This document shows, one piece after another, positions 33,836 to 46,633 of a stretch of DNA of 64,000 bases. A program made the position numbers and the translations under genes. Origin of the DNA: Cryptomeria japonica. Its lineage: Eukaryota > Streptophyta > Pinopsida > Cupressales > Cupressaceae. Location: positions 101,911,897 through 101,975,896 of the forward strand of contig NC_081407.1 of NCBI RefSeq assembly GCF_030272615.1, written 5' to 3'. The notes below the pieces were generated by a model, which saw nothing but the letters and a program-made list of their open reading frames with translations, searched no databases and had not been told where the DNA came from. Within the stretch, counting starts at the first letter, position 1. Every line of letters starts with the position of its first letter.

Positions 33836-33840
33836 CTACT
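33836..33840 (+). other. Target-site duplication of element 1, right copy
   Basis: CTACT, identical to 15475-15479. Confidence 0.92.
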
Positions 33841-34343
33841 ATCATGCATTTGGGTTTGTTAAGGTTCCATTTGAGCCTTTAATTAAAGTTTTGAAGGCTA
33901 GAAATCTACAAAAAATTGGAGAGATTGGGGAGGGAGATGCATAGGAAGCATGTTCGATAAAACATATGTTCAATCAAAGGGGGTTTCATCAGTTGACATA
34001 TTAGGGTTTGATTCAACATACGTTCTATTGAACATAATGGGCACAATTTTTTTTATAAAGACCATGTTCAATAGGACATGGGGCTTATATTAAGGACCAA
34101 CATTTGATAGAATCCCCTATCAACTCTTTTTTTTTTCATTAAGATTCTATATACATTAGGTGTATAAATTATTTTTGATAATAAAAGAAGCATAACAAGG
34201 GTTTTGGCCCTTTACACTAACAACCCAAAGCTAGCATTAAGAACTAACAACACACTTGACAACATCAAAATTAGAGTAAGATTCTTAGCACTCTTAGCAG
34301 TATATAAAAAAATCCTAAGCATCTAAAATCAGCCAACCAGTGG
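33841..34343. other. Flanking sequence, no gene seen
   Basis: Pre-insertion flank of element 1. It contains several GTTCAATAGGACAT-like phrases (33949-34085) repeated loosely, and no supported gene. Confidence 0.5.
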
Positions 34344-34577
34344 CTACTTGAGTGCATTGCTCCAGTCTTCAATGAGGAACTTAAAAAGCTCCTTATAGTT
34401 CCCTTCTTTTTCAACATCTATTCCCAACACTTTCTTTTCCATTAGGCATGTAGAGGTGGTCGAATTGCACATCACATGTATGTTGAACTTGGAAATACTA
34501 ATGATCTTACTCTTCATCTATGACACTTTCTTATTCTTCAGGTCCTCCAATTTTGTTGTAGTAGTCTTGTAGTTATC
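34344..34577 (-). pseudogene. Coding relic of unknown family
   Basis: The minus strand encodes TTTKLEDLKNKKVS, a stop, then MKSKIISISKFNIHVMCNS and ends EGNYKELFKFLIEDWSNALK before TAG at 34346-34344. The charged helical composition looks like a protein C terminus. I do not recognise it. Confidence 0.3.
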
Positions 34578-36296
34578 ATAGGTTCTCGCACTCCCCTCTT
34601 GGTGAGTGTCTTCTTCCTTTGGCATGGCCTCTTGAGTCAAGTCCACTAGTTCAGCTTTGCACTATCAACATGCGTTGAATTGTCATTGGTGGACTTATCC
34701 AACTTCTCATCCTTCCCCATGTCAGAAGATGAAACAAGTGTTTCATGGGAAGGACATGAGGGGCAATATGTGAAGGGATAGTATCCACCCCCCCTCCCCT
34801 GAAGTGGGCACCGTGTGCATGAGAGTTCAAAAAATGAAGAGTGGGAAAATTACATATCTTGGTTAATAGATTTATAATAATATATGGTATATTAATTGTT
34901 ATTAGTATATTTTCAAATAATCTAAATGTAGATAATCTAAATTTTATTTTAAGATACATAATTATTCTTATATATTTCAATGATTATTAATCTCAAACAT
35001 CTTCTTTCATGTTACCATAATGCATAATAAACTTTATTCTTTTTATCTTCTTTTTTCTTTAATTATTTGATTAAGAAATTCTAAATAACAAATTACAAAT
35101 ACAATATACAATATTGTTGAGCAGTAGAAACCAACAAATCTTGTTGAAAAGATAACAAAAGGAGCAAGAAAGGAGCAAACGGATACACAATGCCAAATAG
35201 AGTAGACAACAACACACAAAAGGTCAATAAAGACACCTCCAAAAAAAGATAGTTGTTGTAATGAGAGTACAAAGAAACAAGTCTATACCACTCTAGGAAA
35301 AAACACTCGCACAAATGAGTGTGAAGCCATGAAAATAAAAAGTGCATTCCCATCATATTCTATAAGTTGATATTCCACACTAACTTCCATCACACGAACA
35401 TGTTTGCATTACATTCTGGAGGAGGTAGAGGAGATCTCTAATTCTCATTGCAATTATAGTGTCTTATGAAGTTTTTCTTTACCCATTGCAACTTTTTCCA
35501 GTGTTCTAAACTCACCCCTCTCACATCTTCTCCCAATGATGATGTTGTTGTTGTAAATTGCAAAAAAGGAGCCTATAACTAGTCTATCTTAACAATCCAC
35601 ATTCCATAGGATAGACCAAATCAATTGAGAAGTGTTAAGTAATTCTTTTAACTAAATATACATCCTAAGTAGATGCCAAACTAATTTGAGGGGAACTAGG
35701 CATAATTTTGGCTTGAAGTTGTGATAATTTTCTTTTTCTTTTTGGTCAAGATCATTGCTCACAATGCTGTTATCTTTTAAGAAGAATGCTATTCTTAGCA
35801 CTTAGATATCCAAATAAGAGAAAATATTTAAAATGTCAATCTCAAGGGGAGAAACAGAATGAGAGAGTGCATCTTAGCATCAAAATTTCTATATGTTTGT
35901 TATTAAGATAAGACAACATGAGTTGGAAATGAGTAGAAGAGAGTCTAAGAAGACTAGATTTCTATGACCAAGAGGAATGGAAAAGGGTTGGTATGGTCAC
36001 TGCAAGAGTAGTCTATAAACTCTAATCATGTGGACAAAACCAAAATCAATATTGGATTGTTTCAATCTTATCATGATAAGCACAAGATTGAGGTGGGAAA
36101 AATAATTTAAGGTAGGTTCCCACTAGGATTTTGGCATACAAAAGCTTCTAAGAAGTGAGTTGGGATTGTGAGTTGGTTTTCAACTTCCAAATTCTCAAGC
36201 TGAGTTTATCCCACTTGGGTCTACTGAGGTTTGAATTCCAAATAGAATTAAGCTAGCATGAATAGGCCAAGCAAGGCACTAGTTGTTTATAAAGAT
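34578..36296. other. No gene seen
   Basis: AT-rich sequence with scattered short open stretches. A few words near 35580-35650 on the minus strand recall LINE C termini but are too decayed to support. Confidence 0.5.
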
Positions 36297-38088
36297 GTTG
36301 AGCACAATGTACCACTAAGAGGGGGTGAATAAGTGGTTTCCAAAAACTCTTTCACCTTTTGATCCAAAGAGTGAGTACCGGTAAGCAAAGCAAACACAAG
36401 TAAACCTACAAGTGATATAATGCAAGACTTCACAATGCAATCACACAAAGGCACATCACATGACACCGATATATACGAGGAAAACCCAAGATGGGAAAAA
36501 CCTTGGTGAGAAAAGATGCTAGAGTCTATTGCTCCAATCTAGCCTCATAATGAAAATACTAGTTACAACATTTAGGGCACCAACCCAAGGAGAACCACTC
36601 TTGATTTAGGGAACCAACCCAAGGAGCACCAACCCCTGATTTAGGGCACCAACCCCTACTGATTTTATGGGCACCAACCCAAAGGAGCACCAAACTCCAA
36701 CTCAATGAGATACAATAGATAAATTCAATACAATAATTATAATCTAGTTACAAATGAGTTTTGTATCCTCACAGATATGTCTCTTCATCGGTCCACCTCT
36801 TCTCTACTCGACCTTTTCCTTGTCTCCTCTCCTCTCACTCTCTTCCTCTACTCACCTCTACCTTGTCTACTCTCCTCTCACTCTCTTCCTCTGCTCACCT
36901 CTACTCAATGCAAATCCCTTACCAGGTCAAGCTCTACTAGTTGTCTATCTTTCCACCTGGTTACCGGTTACTTCCATAGTACTGGCTAAACCCTGCTCAA
37001 TCCTTGCCTACTTTTGCTTCTTTCCTACTACTATTTCTTTCATGTCTGTTCTAACAATACTAGTTATCTTGACTGATGCACTTCTTGTAGCTTATCGGAA
37101 TCTCAAACCTTTACCGATTAGTCCCTTGCTAACCCTTCTTACCAGTTGCACCTCCAAATTCTCAATTGCTTAACTCTCATAGTTAGATCAATCCTTTTCT
37201 TTCAACTGGCATCACACCTTCTAAAATAATCCTCCAACAACCCCATTTCATCGATTTTGACTTGCATATTTATAAACAAGTCTTCCTGCCAAAAACTAAT
37301 TCAAACTTCATGTGGTTAGGGTTTCTTCATAGACCTTGAGGTACACCAAATCCAATCAGATCTCCTTCTAGAGATCGACCACTTGCAACAAATAAATCAA
37401 ACTCCACCAATATCGTGACTTCCAATACATGTTTGCTAATTTTAGCAAATATAGACAATATGTCGAAAGGCACTTGGTCAATCACCATAAAATGGTTTAG
37501 CAGATTGCATCACCAACCTTGTTCTGCACCTGAATGTTTCACATCAATCTATGCCTCCCTTCGATCACCTTTTTTTGACCTTCTTCGAGCCGCACACCTT
37601 TGCAACACATCCCACGATTTACATGGTCTGCATTTAATGTTGATCGACTCTGCAACAACCTCATTGGTGCACACTCCATCTACTACTGCATGCATGTCTG
37701 CTACCTCAACTCCACATGGCACCTTTGTTGACATGCACCTTAGCTCACTATGTCGATCCAACATGGTCACCAACCAATTACACACAACCGATGTATGCTT
37801 CATACTACTAGTCCCTCTTTGCCTACCAGTTCTCTAACCCTATTGGTATATCTTTCCTTACTAGTTACACTTCATACCTTCACCTTCCTTGTGTCGGTGG
37901 ATCATTTCAGCTCGGTCATCACACATACTAGTTCTCATCTCTGTGTTGTCGGTGTATCATATTCATCAGTCATTATCCTTTCAAATCAGCATGGTCATCT
38001 TCATCTGAAGAGAGACTTTCACTTGTGTACTTTCTAGCATACCGGTAGCCCTGTTTACTGGTGAACACTACATCTGCCTTCATGTCAG
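36297..38088 (-). mobile_element. Copia LTR, truncated by element 3
   Basis: Starts TGTTGAGCACAATG at 36297 and shows the shared AGAGGGGGTGAATAAG (36318) and GGAAAACCCAAGATGGG (36479) blocks of the other minus-strand Copia LTRs here. No primer-binding site lies on its left. Its right end is interrupted at 38089 by the LTR of element 3. CACCAACCC-type phrases repeat at 36575-36690. Confidence 0.6.
36809..36905. repeat. About 48-bp tandem duplication, CT-rich
   Basis: CCTTGTCTCCTCTCCTCTC followed by ACTCTCTTCCTCTACTCACC recurs with small changes about 47 bp downstream, inside the Copia LTR. Confidence 0.8.
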
Positions 38089-39301
38089 TGTAATGGTTAG
38101 AAAATGGTGAATGATAAATTAAGAAAGAAAACTACCCTTTCCCTCAAAGAGAGATGAGAGTTTCGCTATCAATTACCATCAAGCACTTTTCACCATTACA
38201 TTAGGAAGGGGGAAGGATAATCCACTAGATCCAATCTCTCCACACAAATGTGGTAGATTGAATTTTGAATGCTAAGTTGATCCCCTCTTCCTTGTTTGAT
38301 TTAGAAAGGAAATTGATTGAATTATGTAGTGCAAAAGTGACAAAGAATTGATTATAACTTGAGATCGGAATATGGGATGAAGCTGTGCACCTGGATCTAG
38401 TAATGAAATGTTGAGACGAAGTCACCCTGTGAATTTGAGGAAAAGTTGATAGGACTGTGGTGGGAATGTACACGGTCCTCCGAAAAAATCCGCAAAATGA
38501 AAAGGGTTTTTCTGTCTCTGCAAATGAAACCCGAATCTGAAAGTACAGTTACACACCTGCAGCCTACACATAGAAAAGAGAGGAAAATGGGTTGCGATTG
38601 GGGGTTTTCCTTTAGGTCAAACCCTAGTTTTGGAATTAACCAAGTAATGAAAGAAAGTACTTGCAAGTAGATGTAAACGAGGGACTGAATTGTAAATCAC
38701 CTCAAGGGAGGTTGTAGTAGTAATGTTGATAGAAATGCTTGTGTGGGATTGAATGTTGAAATCGATATCCTCTTCAATGGTTGAATCCTTGACTTGAATG
38801 CAACACCTAGCCTTGAAGGGAGACTTGAGAATGCTCAATGCTAGAAAAGAACGCTTGAATGCTTGAATGCTCTTGAATTCTTGATCGCTTGTGAATTTCC
38901 CACTCATCCAACTTATCCAACTTCAACTTATTCAAATGAGAGGATGAATGCCCCTTAAATACATGTTAGTGGATTTGAATTTCGTCACGGGCCAACATTG
39001 GGGGAGTTTCCCACCTGAGGCATAACCCACAATGCATTCTCTAGGAAGGGTCCTACCCCAAAATAGGGCAGGGACAAGGGTGCCATGCCCATATCCAAGG
39101 GGGGATAGTGGCACTACACCTCTTTCCTACCCCTTTCTCCAGGGTAGAATGTGGTCGGGGTGATACATAGGCCAAGGAAGAAGTTATTTTTGCAAGTCGA
39201 GCACTCTTTGGTCTTTGATCAGGCTAGAGGATTCGAGTCCGCATGTGTGAGGACCCTAATGCAGTCAAAAATTTCTAGGGTCACAATTTTATGACACTAC
39301 A
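38089..39301 (-). repeat. 3' LTR of element 3
   Basis: On the minus strand it begins TGTAGTGTCATAAAATTG and ends CCATTACA, 1213 bp. It is related to the 5' LTR of element 4 (58331-59589), which begins TGTAGCATCATAAAATTG. A polypurine tract lies on its right and no primer-binding site on its left, so it is the downstream LTR of a minus-strand element. Its left flank is GTCAG. Confidence 0.88.
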
Positions 39302-39318
39302 TTTAGCCCCCACTTTAG
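39302..39318 (-). other. Polypurine tract of element 3
   Basis: The minus strand reads CTAAAGTGGGGGCTAAA directly before the 3' LTR. Confidence 0.85.
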
Positions 39319-40029
39319 CAGGAGTATAAGTGTACGCCAATACTATCGGTAAAGTACAAGGAAACAAGATTGAAAGACTTTCACCATGTTAAGGAAGCAA
39401 GATGTGCCAAGCCCCCTGTGGACTTAGGATCTTACGACTTTGATTAAGAAAGTAAAAGGAAAGATTAAGAAGGGGAGAACCATGAATGCAAGTAGCAAAG
39501 TTCCCTTCACTATGAGTCATGAAAGCAAGGATACAAAGATTACAAAGAAAAACAAAGTACACTAAGTAATTCTAAGTATTCACAAGAAGGAAAATGTGAG
39601 TGGAGTGTATGCCCCTACGTTAAAGCAATCACATGTGCCTTATCAAGAGCGATTTATTTAAGGTAGGATACACCCAAAAGAGAGAGAATAAAGGGAGCAT
39701 GTTATCGAGGTATAAACCCAAGGATAATGAACATAAAACACAAGGTAGTGTCACTTTCCTCGGGGTCAGTATATTGTATGATAACTCATGTATATCATGT
39801 ATGTATATACATATAATTATCTTCATTCCACAAAGGACATTACCTTAGAAGAAAGGGAAGAGAGGATGTATTTTGAGTCAACATGAAAGAGACCAAGAAA
39901 AGATCTCAATGCTTTGCATCATCCCCAAGTAGACATTAAGGGAACAATAGAAGAATAGGGATACACATAAAAGAGTGGTCAAAAAAGAGAAAGAAAGGAG
40001 AGGGAGAAAGATCTGCAGTGCTAATATTG
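39319..40029 (-). other. 3' untranslated region of element 3
   Basis: Purine-rich on the plus strand, with no coding sequence. Between the last stop and the polypurine tract. Confidence 0.5.
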
Positions 40030-40945
40030 CTAATCTAGCATGACATCCACCTCCTGACCTTGCTGATCACTATTTCGGGAAGGAGAGCAACATGCAAAAG
40101 GAGTGACATCGAGAATAGTAGATGGGGCTATCACAAGATCCAAACAAGGATTATTCTCATGTTGTAAGTCACTTTGTTCGATTCGAGTTGCTACGATTAG
40201 GGTTTGTGAAAACTCATCCGATAAATGTTTGTCCACATCAACATACTCATACTCACTATCAGAAGCATTAGGAGTTGCATTACCATTATGAATAACATTT
40301 TCACCCATTTCTTCATCAAAGTTTAAAGAAAGAGGAGGAAGATCACAAATAGGAGTAAAACCATCACATGTTTTATGCAACTTATGATTTGGAGATGTTG
40401 GTTGAACATATTGCTTAGGAAAAAAGGGAATCATGTCAATTGTTGGAGTCTGAGGAGATTGAGTATTTCGAGGGATAGCTTCACGGGCTCAAACACAATG
40501 TCTTCATCGATGTTCTCTCACACAATAATTTCATTGAGTCTTAGTGGAAGGCTTAGAAGAAGGAGGAACACTTGGAAAAGTAGGAATGTTTCTCTTCTTG
40601 ATAGTAGAAGGTTTAGGTTGAGGTCTTTTTGGTTGAACAAGAGGGGAAGCATGCCTCTTTTCTGGATAAGAGGAAGGAGGTGGAACTGCACCATAGAAAG
40701 GAGGAATATTAGGTGTAAGAAGGAGACCAGGTCCATCATGAGGAAGAGGTATAGGTCTAACCTTAGGAAGAATATTGTTGTTCTCCTTAAGAAAAGGTAA
40801 TCACATCCATAGGGGTAGGTGGACAATCTTCCTTAGGAGGGAGATTAGTTCTATCCGAGAGGGGAAGAACCTCATCTTGAAGAATAATAGGAATGTCAAG
40901 TGTTGGTGATATAGGTTGAATTAAGGATAAGATCATATTGTTTTT
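40030..40945 (-). pseudogene. Element 3 linker: Pro-rich and acidic region after protease
   Basis: The last 134 codons (40434-40030) are open and include ENVIHNGNATPNASDSEYEY and VDVDKHLSDEF, ending EVDVMLD before the stop. Element 4 encodes the same segment at 63798-64000. Upstream the frame is shifted and Pro-rich. The SEYEY motif is shared with the protease-RT linkers of elements 1 and 2 (EYEW). Confidence 0.75.
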
Positions 40946-41775
40946 TCATTTTTGATAAAATTGAAAAAGAGCATCTCTCCTTGATGGAAGAGATTGAAAT
41001 TGTTTAGGCCAAAATAAATCAATAGGAACACTTGGGCTTCTTTTGGATGGACGAAATAAGCTATGGTTCATGATTATGATTTCTCCATTGTGAGGAAATT
41101 TTAGACATTTATGGATTGGAGAATTAATAGCCTTCATGGAAGATAGCCAAGGATAGCCCAACTTCACATAGAATTGCTCAGAAGAAGGTATGATAACAAA
41201 GTCAACATCCATGGATTTAGCATGAACCTCAATAGGAAAAGTGATAGAACCAATGGTAGGACAAGAGAAGCCATCAAATAACTTCATAATCACATTAGAA
41301 GCATCATGGATCAGCTTATGCAATCGTAAAGTGAAAAGATAATCTTCAGTTATGACATTAACCATGCAAGAGGGATCAATCAGGGCACCATGACAAGGGA
41401 TATCCTTAACCTTCACAACTATGTATAAAGGGTCATCGAGGGCTCTAATGGTCTCACTACGGTCAAATATAATATAAGGATCTTTAGGCATATCTTGTGT
41501 TTCTACCATATTAACCAAATTTGGAGCCATAGAGGTGAATTCTTCAGAAGTGAGAGAATTAGGCACAATCTCAATAACGTTAGAGGTATGAGATGGCAAG
41601 GGATCAGTGAAAATCTTAAGATTTTGATTAGGAGGAGAAACTAATTTATTCCATTTATCATTCACACCTACCACAAATATAGTATTATTATCAATCAAGT
41701 CTTAAACCTTATTTTTCAATGCAAAACATTTCTCGGTATCATGACCAGGTTAACGATGAAATTTGCAAAAGGAAT
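40946..41775 (-). pseudogene. Element 3 zinc knuckle and protease-like domain
   Basis: CKFHR, a stop, then PGHDTEKC near 41770-41720 keeps C-x2-H-x4-H-x4-C spacing. ORF 41698-40946 follows with CHGALIDPSCMVNVITEDY and, further on, KLGYPWLSSMKAINSPIHK. The active-site triplet is D-P-S where D-S/T-G is expected. Element 4 has the same D-P-S-C, so this belongs to the family and is not a private mutation. Confidence 0.8.
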
Positions 41776-42189
41776 TGTTATCAAAATAAGGAGATGCAAG
41801 TTTGGAAGGATCAATTTGTTTTATAGGAGGAAATTTGAAAACATTTATGTGCAACAACTGAGACATAATACTATGAAAATATTCATTCAAAGGAGTAAAC
41901 TACCTTTCTCTTTGGAAAATTTTAGAAATAGAAGGGACACCTATTGTAGCATTCACATGGTTGTTTTTGATTGGATCATTGAACTTGATGAAGCTTTTTG
42001 TTGGTTTGAACTTCGCAAATGGTTGTTGAACACTCTCGCCCTTATCACTCAAATCCATAGGAGTGGATTGCTCCATTTGACTCACAGCCAGTTGATAATT
42101 GTGGAGTGTTGCGCATAACTACAGAAAGGAAGTAAACTCAGACCAAAGAAGCTTTTACCTGATATCTTTTTGTAAATTAGAAATGAAAA

Positions 42190-43323
42190 TTATTTGAATA
42201 TCATTATCAAGACATGAAAAGAAATTTGAGCACACAAATGCTTATATCTACCAATGAAATCCATCACTTTTTCTTTAACACCTTGTTTACAATGCATTAA
42301 ATTAGTCAAAGTGATTTTAGGACCAATGTTGTTTTGAAATTGTTGGATGAAAGCATTTGCTAGTTGTTGAAAGGAAGTGATAGAATAAGAAGACAAAGAG
42401 AAATACCATTGTAATGCCTTATCTCTTAATGTTCTTGTAAACAATTTTGCAATCAATCATTGATCATAAGCAAAATCAGTACACAAGGTTTGAAATGTTT
42501 TGACATGCGTAAGAGGATCACCTTTTCCATTATAGAGTTCTAATTGAGGGATCTCAACATGTTTAGGTGGCATGACTATAACAATATCAAGAGAAAGTGA
42601 GCTCCCAACTTCAAAGGTCGAAACAATAAACTTGGATTGACTCATGGAAGTAATTTGTTGTTGTAAGGAAGATACGGTTTGAGCAAGATTGTTAATTGTC
42701 AGTTTGGTAGAAGAATTGATGTTAGACATAGGTGATTGAGAAGGTGGTGTGATGTTGTGGAAATAAGGCATGGACTGATAATAAGGTGGTGGGGAATTAT
42801 GATAAGTAGGCATTGGTGATGATTGGGTAGGAAAAGGGACACTTAAAGGAGGAATAAAGTTGTTGAAGGAATTGCCCCCTTGTGTCACACTGATTGGTTA
42901 AGGAATAATAGGAATATTCATGGAAGACATAGGTAAAAATGGAGGATTAAATTAAGAAGAGGGATTGGCCCCATGACCTATGGTTGTAGGAATGACATTT
43001 TGAGTTGAAGTGGCCATGATGTTAGATGTGAAAGTAGGAACACTAGTCATAGGATTAGTCAAAGGAATAGAGGAATTGACTTGTGTTGAAGGTTGTGAGT
43101 AACCTGGGGTTTTGGCACAACTCTTGATAAGCATGACATTAGAATCAACAATATGTGCAATGCCACACAATATATCAATTTCATTCTTATCACTTTGAAG
43201 CATGCACTTAAGACCTTCAATTAATGGAAGAGCTTCACTATTAGGGTATTCTTGGGACATCCATTGTTGAAAGTTGTCAACTTGATTGTCCAATGTGGAA
43301 AGTTGATCTAAAGAGACCCTCAT
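42190..43323 (-). pseudogene. gag: Element 3 gag
   Basis: One frame with stops: RVSLDQLSTLDNQVDNFQQW and LIEGLKCMLQSDKNEIDILC (43323-42952), a Pro/Ser/Gln-rich stretch (42888-42600), then the gag core PQLELYNGKGDPLTHVKTFQ, LFTRTLRDKALQWYFSLS, NAFIQQFQNN and LMHCKQGVKEKVMDFIGRYK down to 42190. The closest copy in the window is element 4 gag at 60835. A frameshift follows before the zinc knuckle. Confidence 0.88.
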
Positions 43324-43325
43324 TA

Positions 43326-46300
43326 AAGCTTCTTCTTAAAAGCTTAGGAATGATAGAGAGTGAAGATACTGAACTTGAACTTGATTGATCAAGAAGTGGA
43401 TCTTACTGATCTAGAACTTGATTGAACTAGACACAACGAGCGAAGATAAAATCGATCTTGAACTTGATTGATCAAGATACGATGAAGATGAACTGTTCAG
43501 CTTGATCAAGAAACGAATATTGAACACCTGCTTAGATTTAGTGTGATCAAAGATACTCTTTAAACCCTTGATTGAGTTTAAATGAATAATTAGCTTGATG
43601 TAAAGTGATGAAACTGATTAACATTAAGAGATTGATTCAGATAAAAGACAAATATCAACTTGATTTGAAGCGATGAAACTGATATGTCCCTAGCGATATA
43701 AATTGATTAATTTTCTTTAGTTGAAAATATTTTTGTTTAAATTTTGATGAAGATTTGAAAATTTTCTCAACATTTGAAGATATGAGGTCATAAGGTCATG
43801 AGTATGCCCCCTCAAGAGCGAAATCAAAAGATAGCGAGGGTACATGATTTTAGGCAATTTTTTGAAATGATAAGTTATTTGAGCACAAATTGATTCAGAA
43901 GAATTATTTGGCGTGTGAGTGCAAAGTTGATATGTAGAATTGAAATTGAAATGAATTGAGATTCAACGTCAAAAAATGAGTATAATTTGAAGAAAGAATG
44001 GGCTCTTGATGAGAGAAACGCTAAGGGGTCCAAATTGTGAATTTGACTAGCAAAATGATCTCGTATTTCGATTTCGATCCCGAAAATGGAATCAAAACAA
44101 TCAATATCATTTGTACTTTGAGACTTTTATGATGATATACGAGATCTTAATTTGATTTCATTGTACTTGTGTCGATTGATTATGAGATATTTTCTATATG
44201 CTTTATTCTATATGTATGCATTTATTTTCAACATGAATGTATGTAAATGTAGATGTATATAAATGTATGTTTTTGTTTCTTTTCATATACAGATAACTGA
44301 CTAAAAATGAGTAATGAGTAATGAATTTTTTTTAATTTTTCTATGCAATAAGATGAATGTAGATGAGTACCTAATAAAATGTATGAATCTATATAAGATG
44401 TTCATGTATGCAGCTACAACATCTCAAAACACAAGTACTCGATCGGAGAAATGATGAAAAAGAGACCACTTAGCATAAGAAATGATGATGCTTCTAGCTC
44501 TCACTAAAAAAATAAAGAGATTGTTATTATCATACCGAAATCACTCTAATTTCACAAAATGCGGAATGAAAAGCAAAATGAGATGCAAAATGCAATGCAA
44601 CCTAACCCTAGTCACTAGATTTAAAATGCTTAATATTCATCACTTAGCATAACGAACATAACAGGCAGATTAGAGTCTATTTCCTTTCATGTGCAATTTT
44701 TATTATCTTGTCCGCAATGATCCTTTTTTTGTTCATATCTTTGGATAGATTTCGTAGGGACCCATATTGCATCATAAAGAAATTCCCTCAAAACAAATAA
44801 AGAAATGATATGGACCTCCCTGTAGCTTACAAATAAGCGGAGTCGAGGTATTTGAGGTGATTTCACCTTGATGTGAAGGCTCTTATCACAGACACCCAGC
44901 TAATTTAGATGTTTCCAGATCATTGGGATCATTCCTACAAGCAGAAAACAAGAAAATATTATGCCCCCAATATTTGCTCCTCTTAGTCAAGATAGACTTC
45001 CTCGAGTTACTTAGAGGGATAATAATTGAAAACCAATATAAAACACAACACGCAAAGAAAATTTTCATTCATAGCTCAAATTGTTTAGTGATTGTTTTCT
45101 GTTATGTTGTATTGCTTCTTTACTCAGTGATAAAAACTCTTCAGTAGTCGGGAGACAGGTGACTGACTCAGATTGGATGACCATGTTTTGCTGATGGAAA
45201 GATGACTTGGTTGATATTGCATAGGACATGTAATGTGCTTTGTTGATTGACCTAAGATAGGACATTGATCAGTTTCAAGCCATGAGGGTTCCAACAAACC
45301 AGGATGTCACAAAAGTGACTGAAATATATGTACAAGCAAAAGCAAAGATGCATGAAAGTGGGGAATGCCAACGTTGCATTGATAGATGGAGCGCTAAGTA
45401 CAAGAGGCACCTGTTTGCCAAGTTTGCACCTACTTGGCAAAGATTTTTTTTTTTACCAAGGTGCCTGTTTTCCAGGTTTTCATCAAGGCTTTTTCTCTTT
45501 TACATTTTTTTTTTCAGGACATTTTATGATTTTTAGGATATTTTAAGGACTTTTTATTATTTTTAGGATTTTTTCAGTTGTGCCCCCAGTATGCAAACCT
45601 ATATGACATGATGATCTACAAAATGCATGTGGAGACAATGAATTTTTGATATGACCTATGTTAATACAATATGCATGATGAAGATGCATTTCCTATTTGA
45701 ACAAGGGTGACTATGTGTGTTTAGCTTTTTGTAATACACCAATTGAATTGGAGGTACAAAACATTTCATAGATAAGCAGTCAATCAATCCTTAAGGTCCC
45801 TTGGAACATCCAAATTAACACACTTAGTGACTAGGATTTACAAATGGAGACATAGAAAACTTCCCCATAGATTCTTGAAACTTTGATCTTCTTTTGCCCA
45901 TGTGGGTGCAAATGAGTTAATTCCCACTCTTGTGTTCACTAAATATCCCTAGCATCCTATATGACTAGTTACATGGATTATTCTAACTTCAAAAGCATCC
46001 CAAATAGAGCCTCGCTGCCAGCAAGCCTTGAGAGCTCCGACGAGGTTATAGACTGTAATTTCTCAAATATTGCTCCATTGCCAACAAACATTCATAGCCC
46101 TGATGGAGTTACTCACATGTTCCCATAGTCAAGCATTTTGTCGCACTTGTATGCGTGATATTTCAGTTATATATCATTGCTCTTTTGCCTTGAGATGAAT
46201 ATTTGGCATAGCATTTTTTTTTCTTTTCTTGCCTTGACTTGTAAGTAATGAAACCTACTTGGGTGTGACAATTACAATAGCGCTAAAGTAGAATTTTAGA

Positions 46301-46633
46301 TTTTTCACCAGTCATATGATCAACTAGGTGTCCATAATGAATTAGAGATTTTATAAATGTGTTTGAGATATAGCAATTGATAGATTTTGGGTTAACAAGT
46401 CTCAAATAGTGAAATCACTACCCAACCATAAGTAAAGCGTCATCACAAGGTAATGTTGAAAATGAATGACCTTAGGATGTCAAAGACTTCATGTCCGAAT
46501 AACTAAGAAAGGAGATGACCCTTGTTTTTCTTGAATGCAAACAAATGATAAATGTGGACAGTTGCCTTGTTTTATTAATGTTGCTATATGCAAATGCAAA
46601 CACTTTATTAATGAGATGCATTTGAAAAAGAAA
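43326..46633. other. Non-coding region between elements 3 and 2
   Basis: No protein-like frame. The first 200 bp hold near-palindromes: GAACTTGATTGATCAAG at about 43376 and 43461, and CTTGATCAAG near 43503. Two related 45-bp units containing TGCCAGCAAGC and TGCCAACAAAC lie at about 46015 and 46075. T-rich runs occur at 45440-45570. It may be the decayed leader of element 3 and the tail of element 2, but I cannot align either. Confidence 0.4.

Larger units (their letters stand above)
38089..43323 (-). mobile_element. Element 3: gag-protease retroelement lacking polymerase
   Basis: From right to left: gag (43323-42190), zinc knuckle and protease (41775-40946), Pro-rich and acidic region (40946-40030), about 710 bp of untranslated sequence, polypurine tract and 3' LTR. 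No RT, RNase H or integrase is present. Gag and protease are clear homologues of element 4 on the plus strand. Homology to element 4 stops at about 43325 on the 5' side. The missing polymerase may be a deletion, or the family may be pol-less. Confidence 0.8.

Noticed and set aside
35093-36200. Possible LINE C terminus on the minus strand
   Set aside because: Only a few Trp-containing words; no domain can be traced.
36754-37173. 139-codon Ser/Leu-rich open stretch
   Set aside because: Low-complexity CT-rich duplication within a Copia LTR.
40375-40826. Overlapping Arg-rich and Leu-rich frames on both strands
   Set aside because: Shadows of the Pro-rich linker of element 3, whose true frame is set by homology to element 4.
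43800-45590. Minus-strand GGGGGCA purine stretches near 43808, 44962 and 45583 as polypurine tracts
   Set aside because: None is followed by a TG..CA LTR that I can find.
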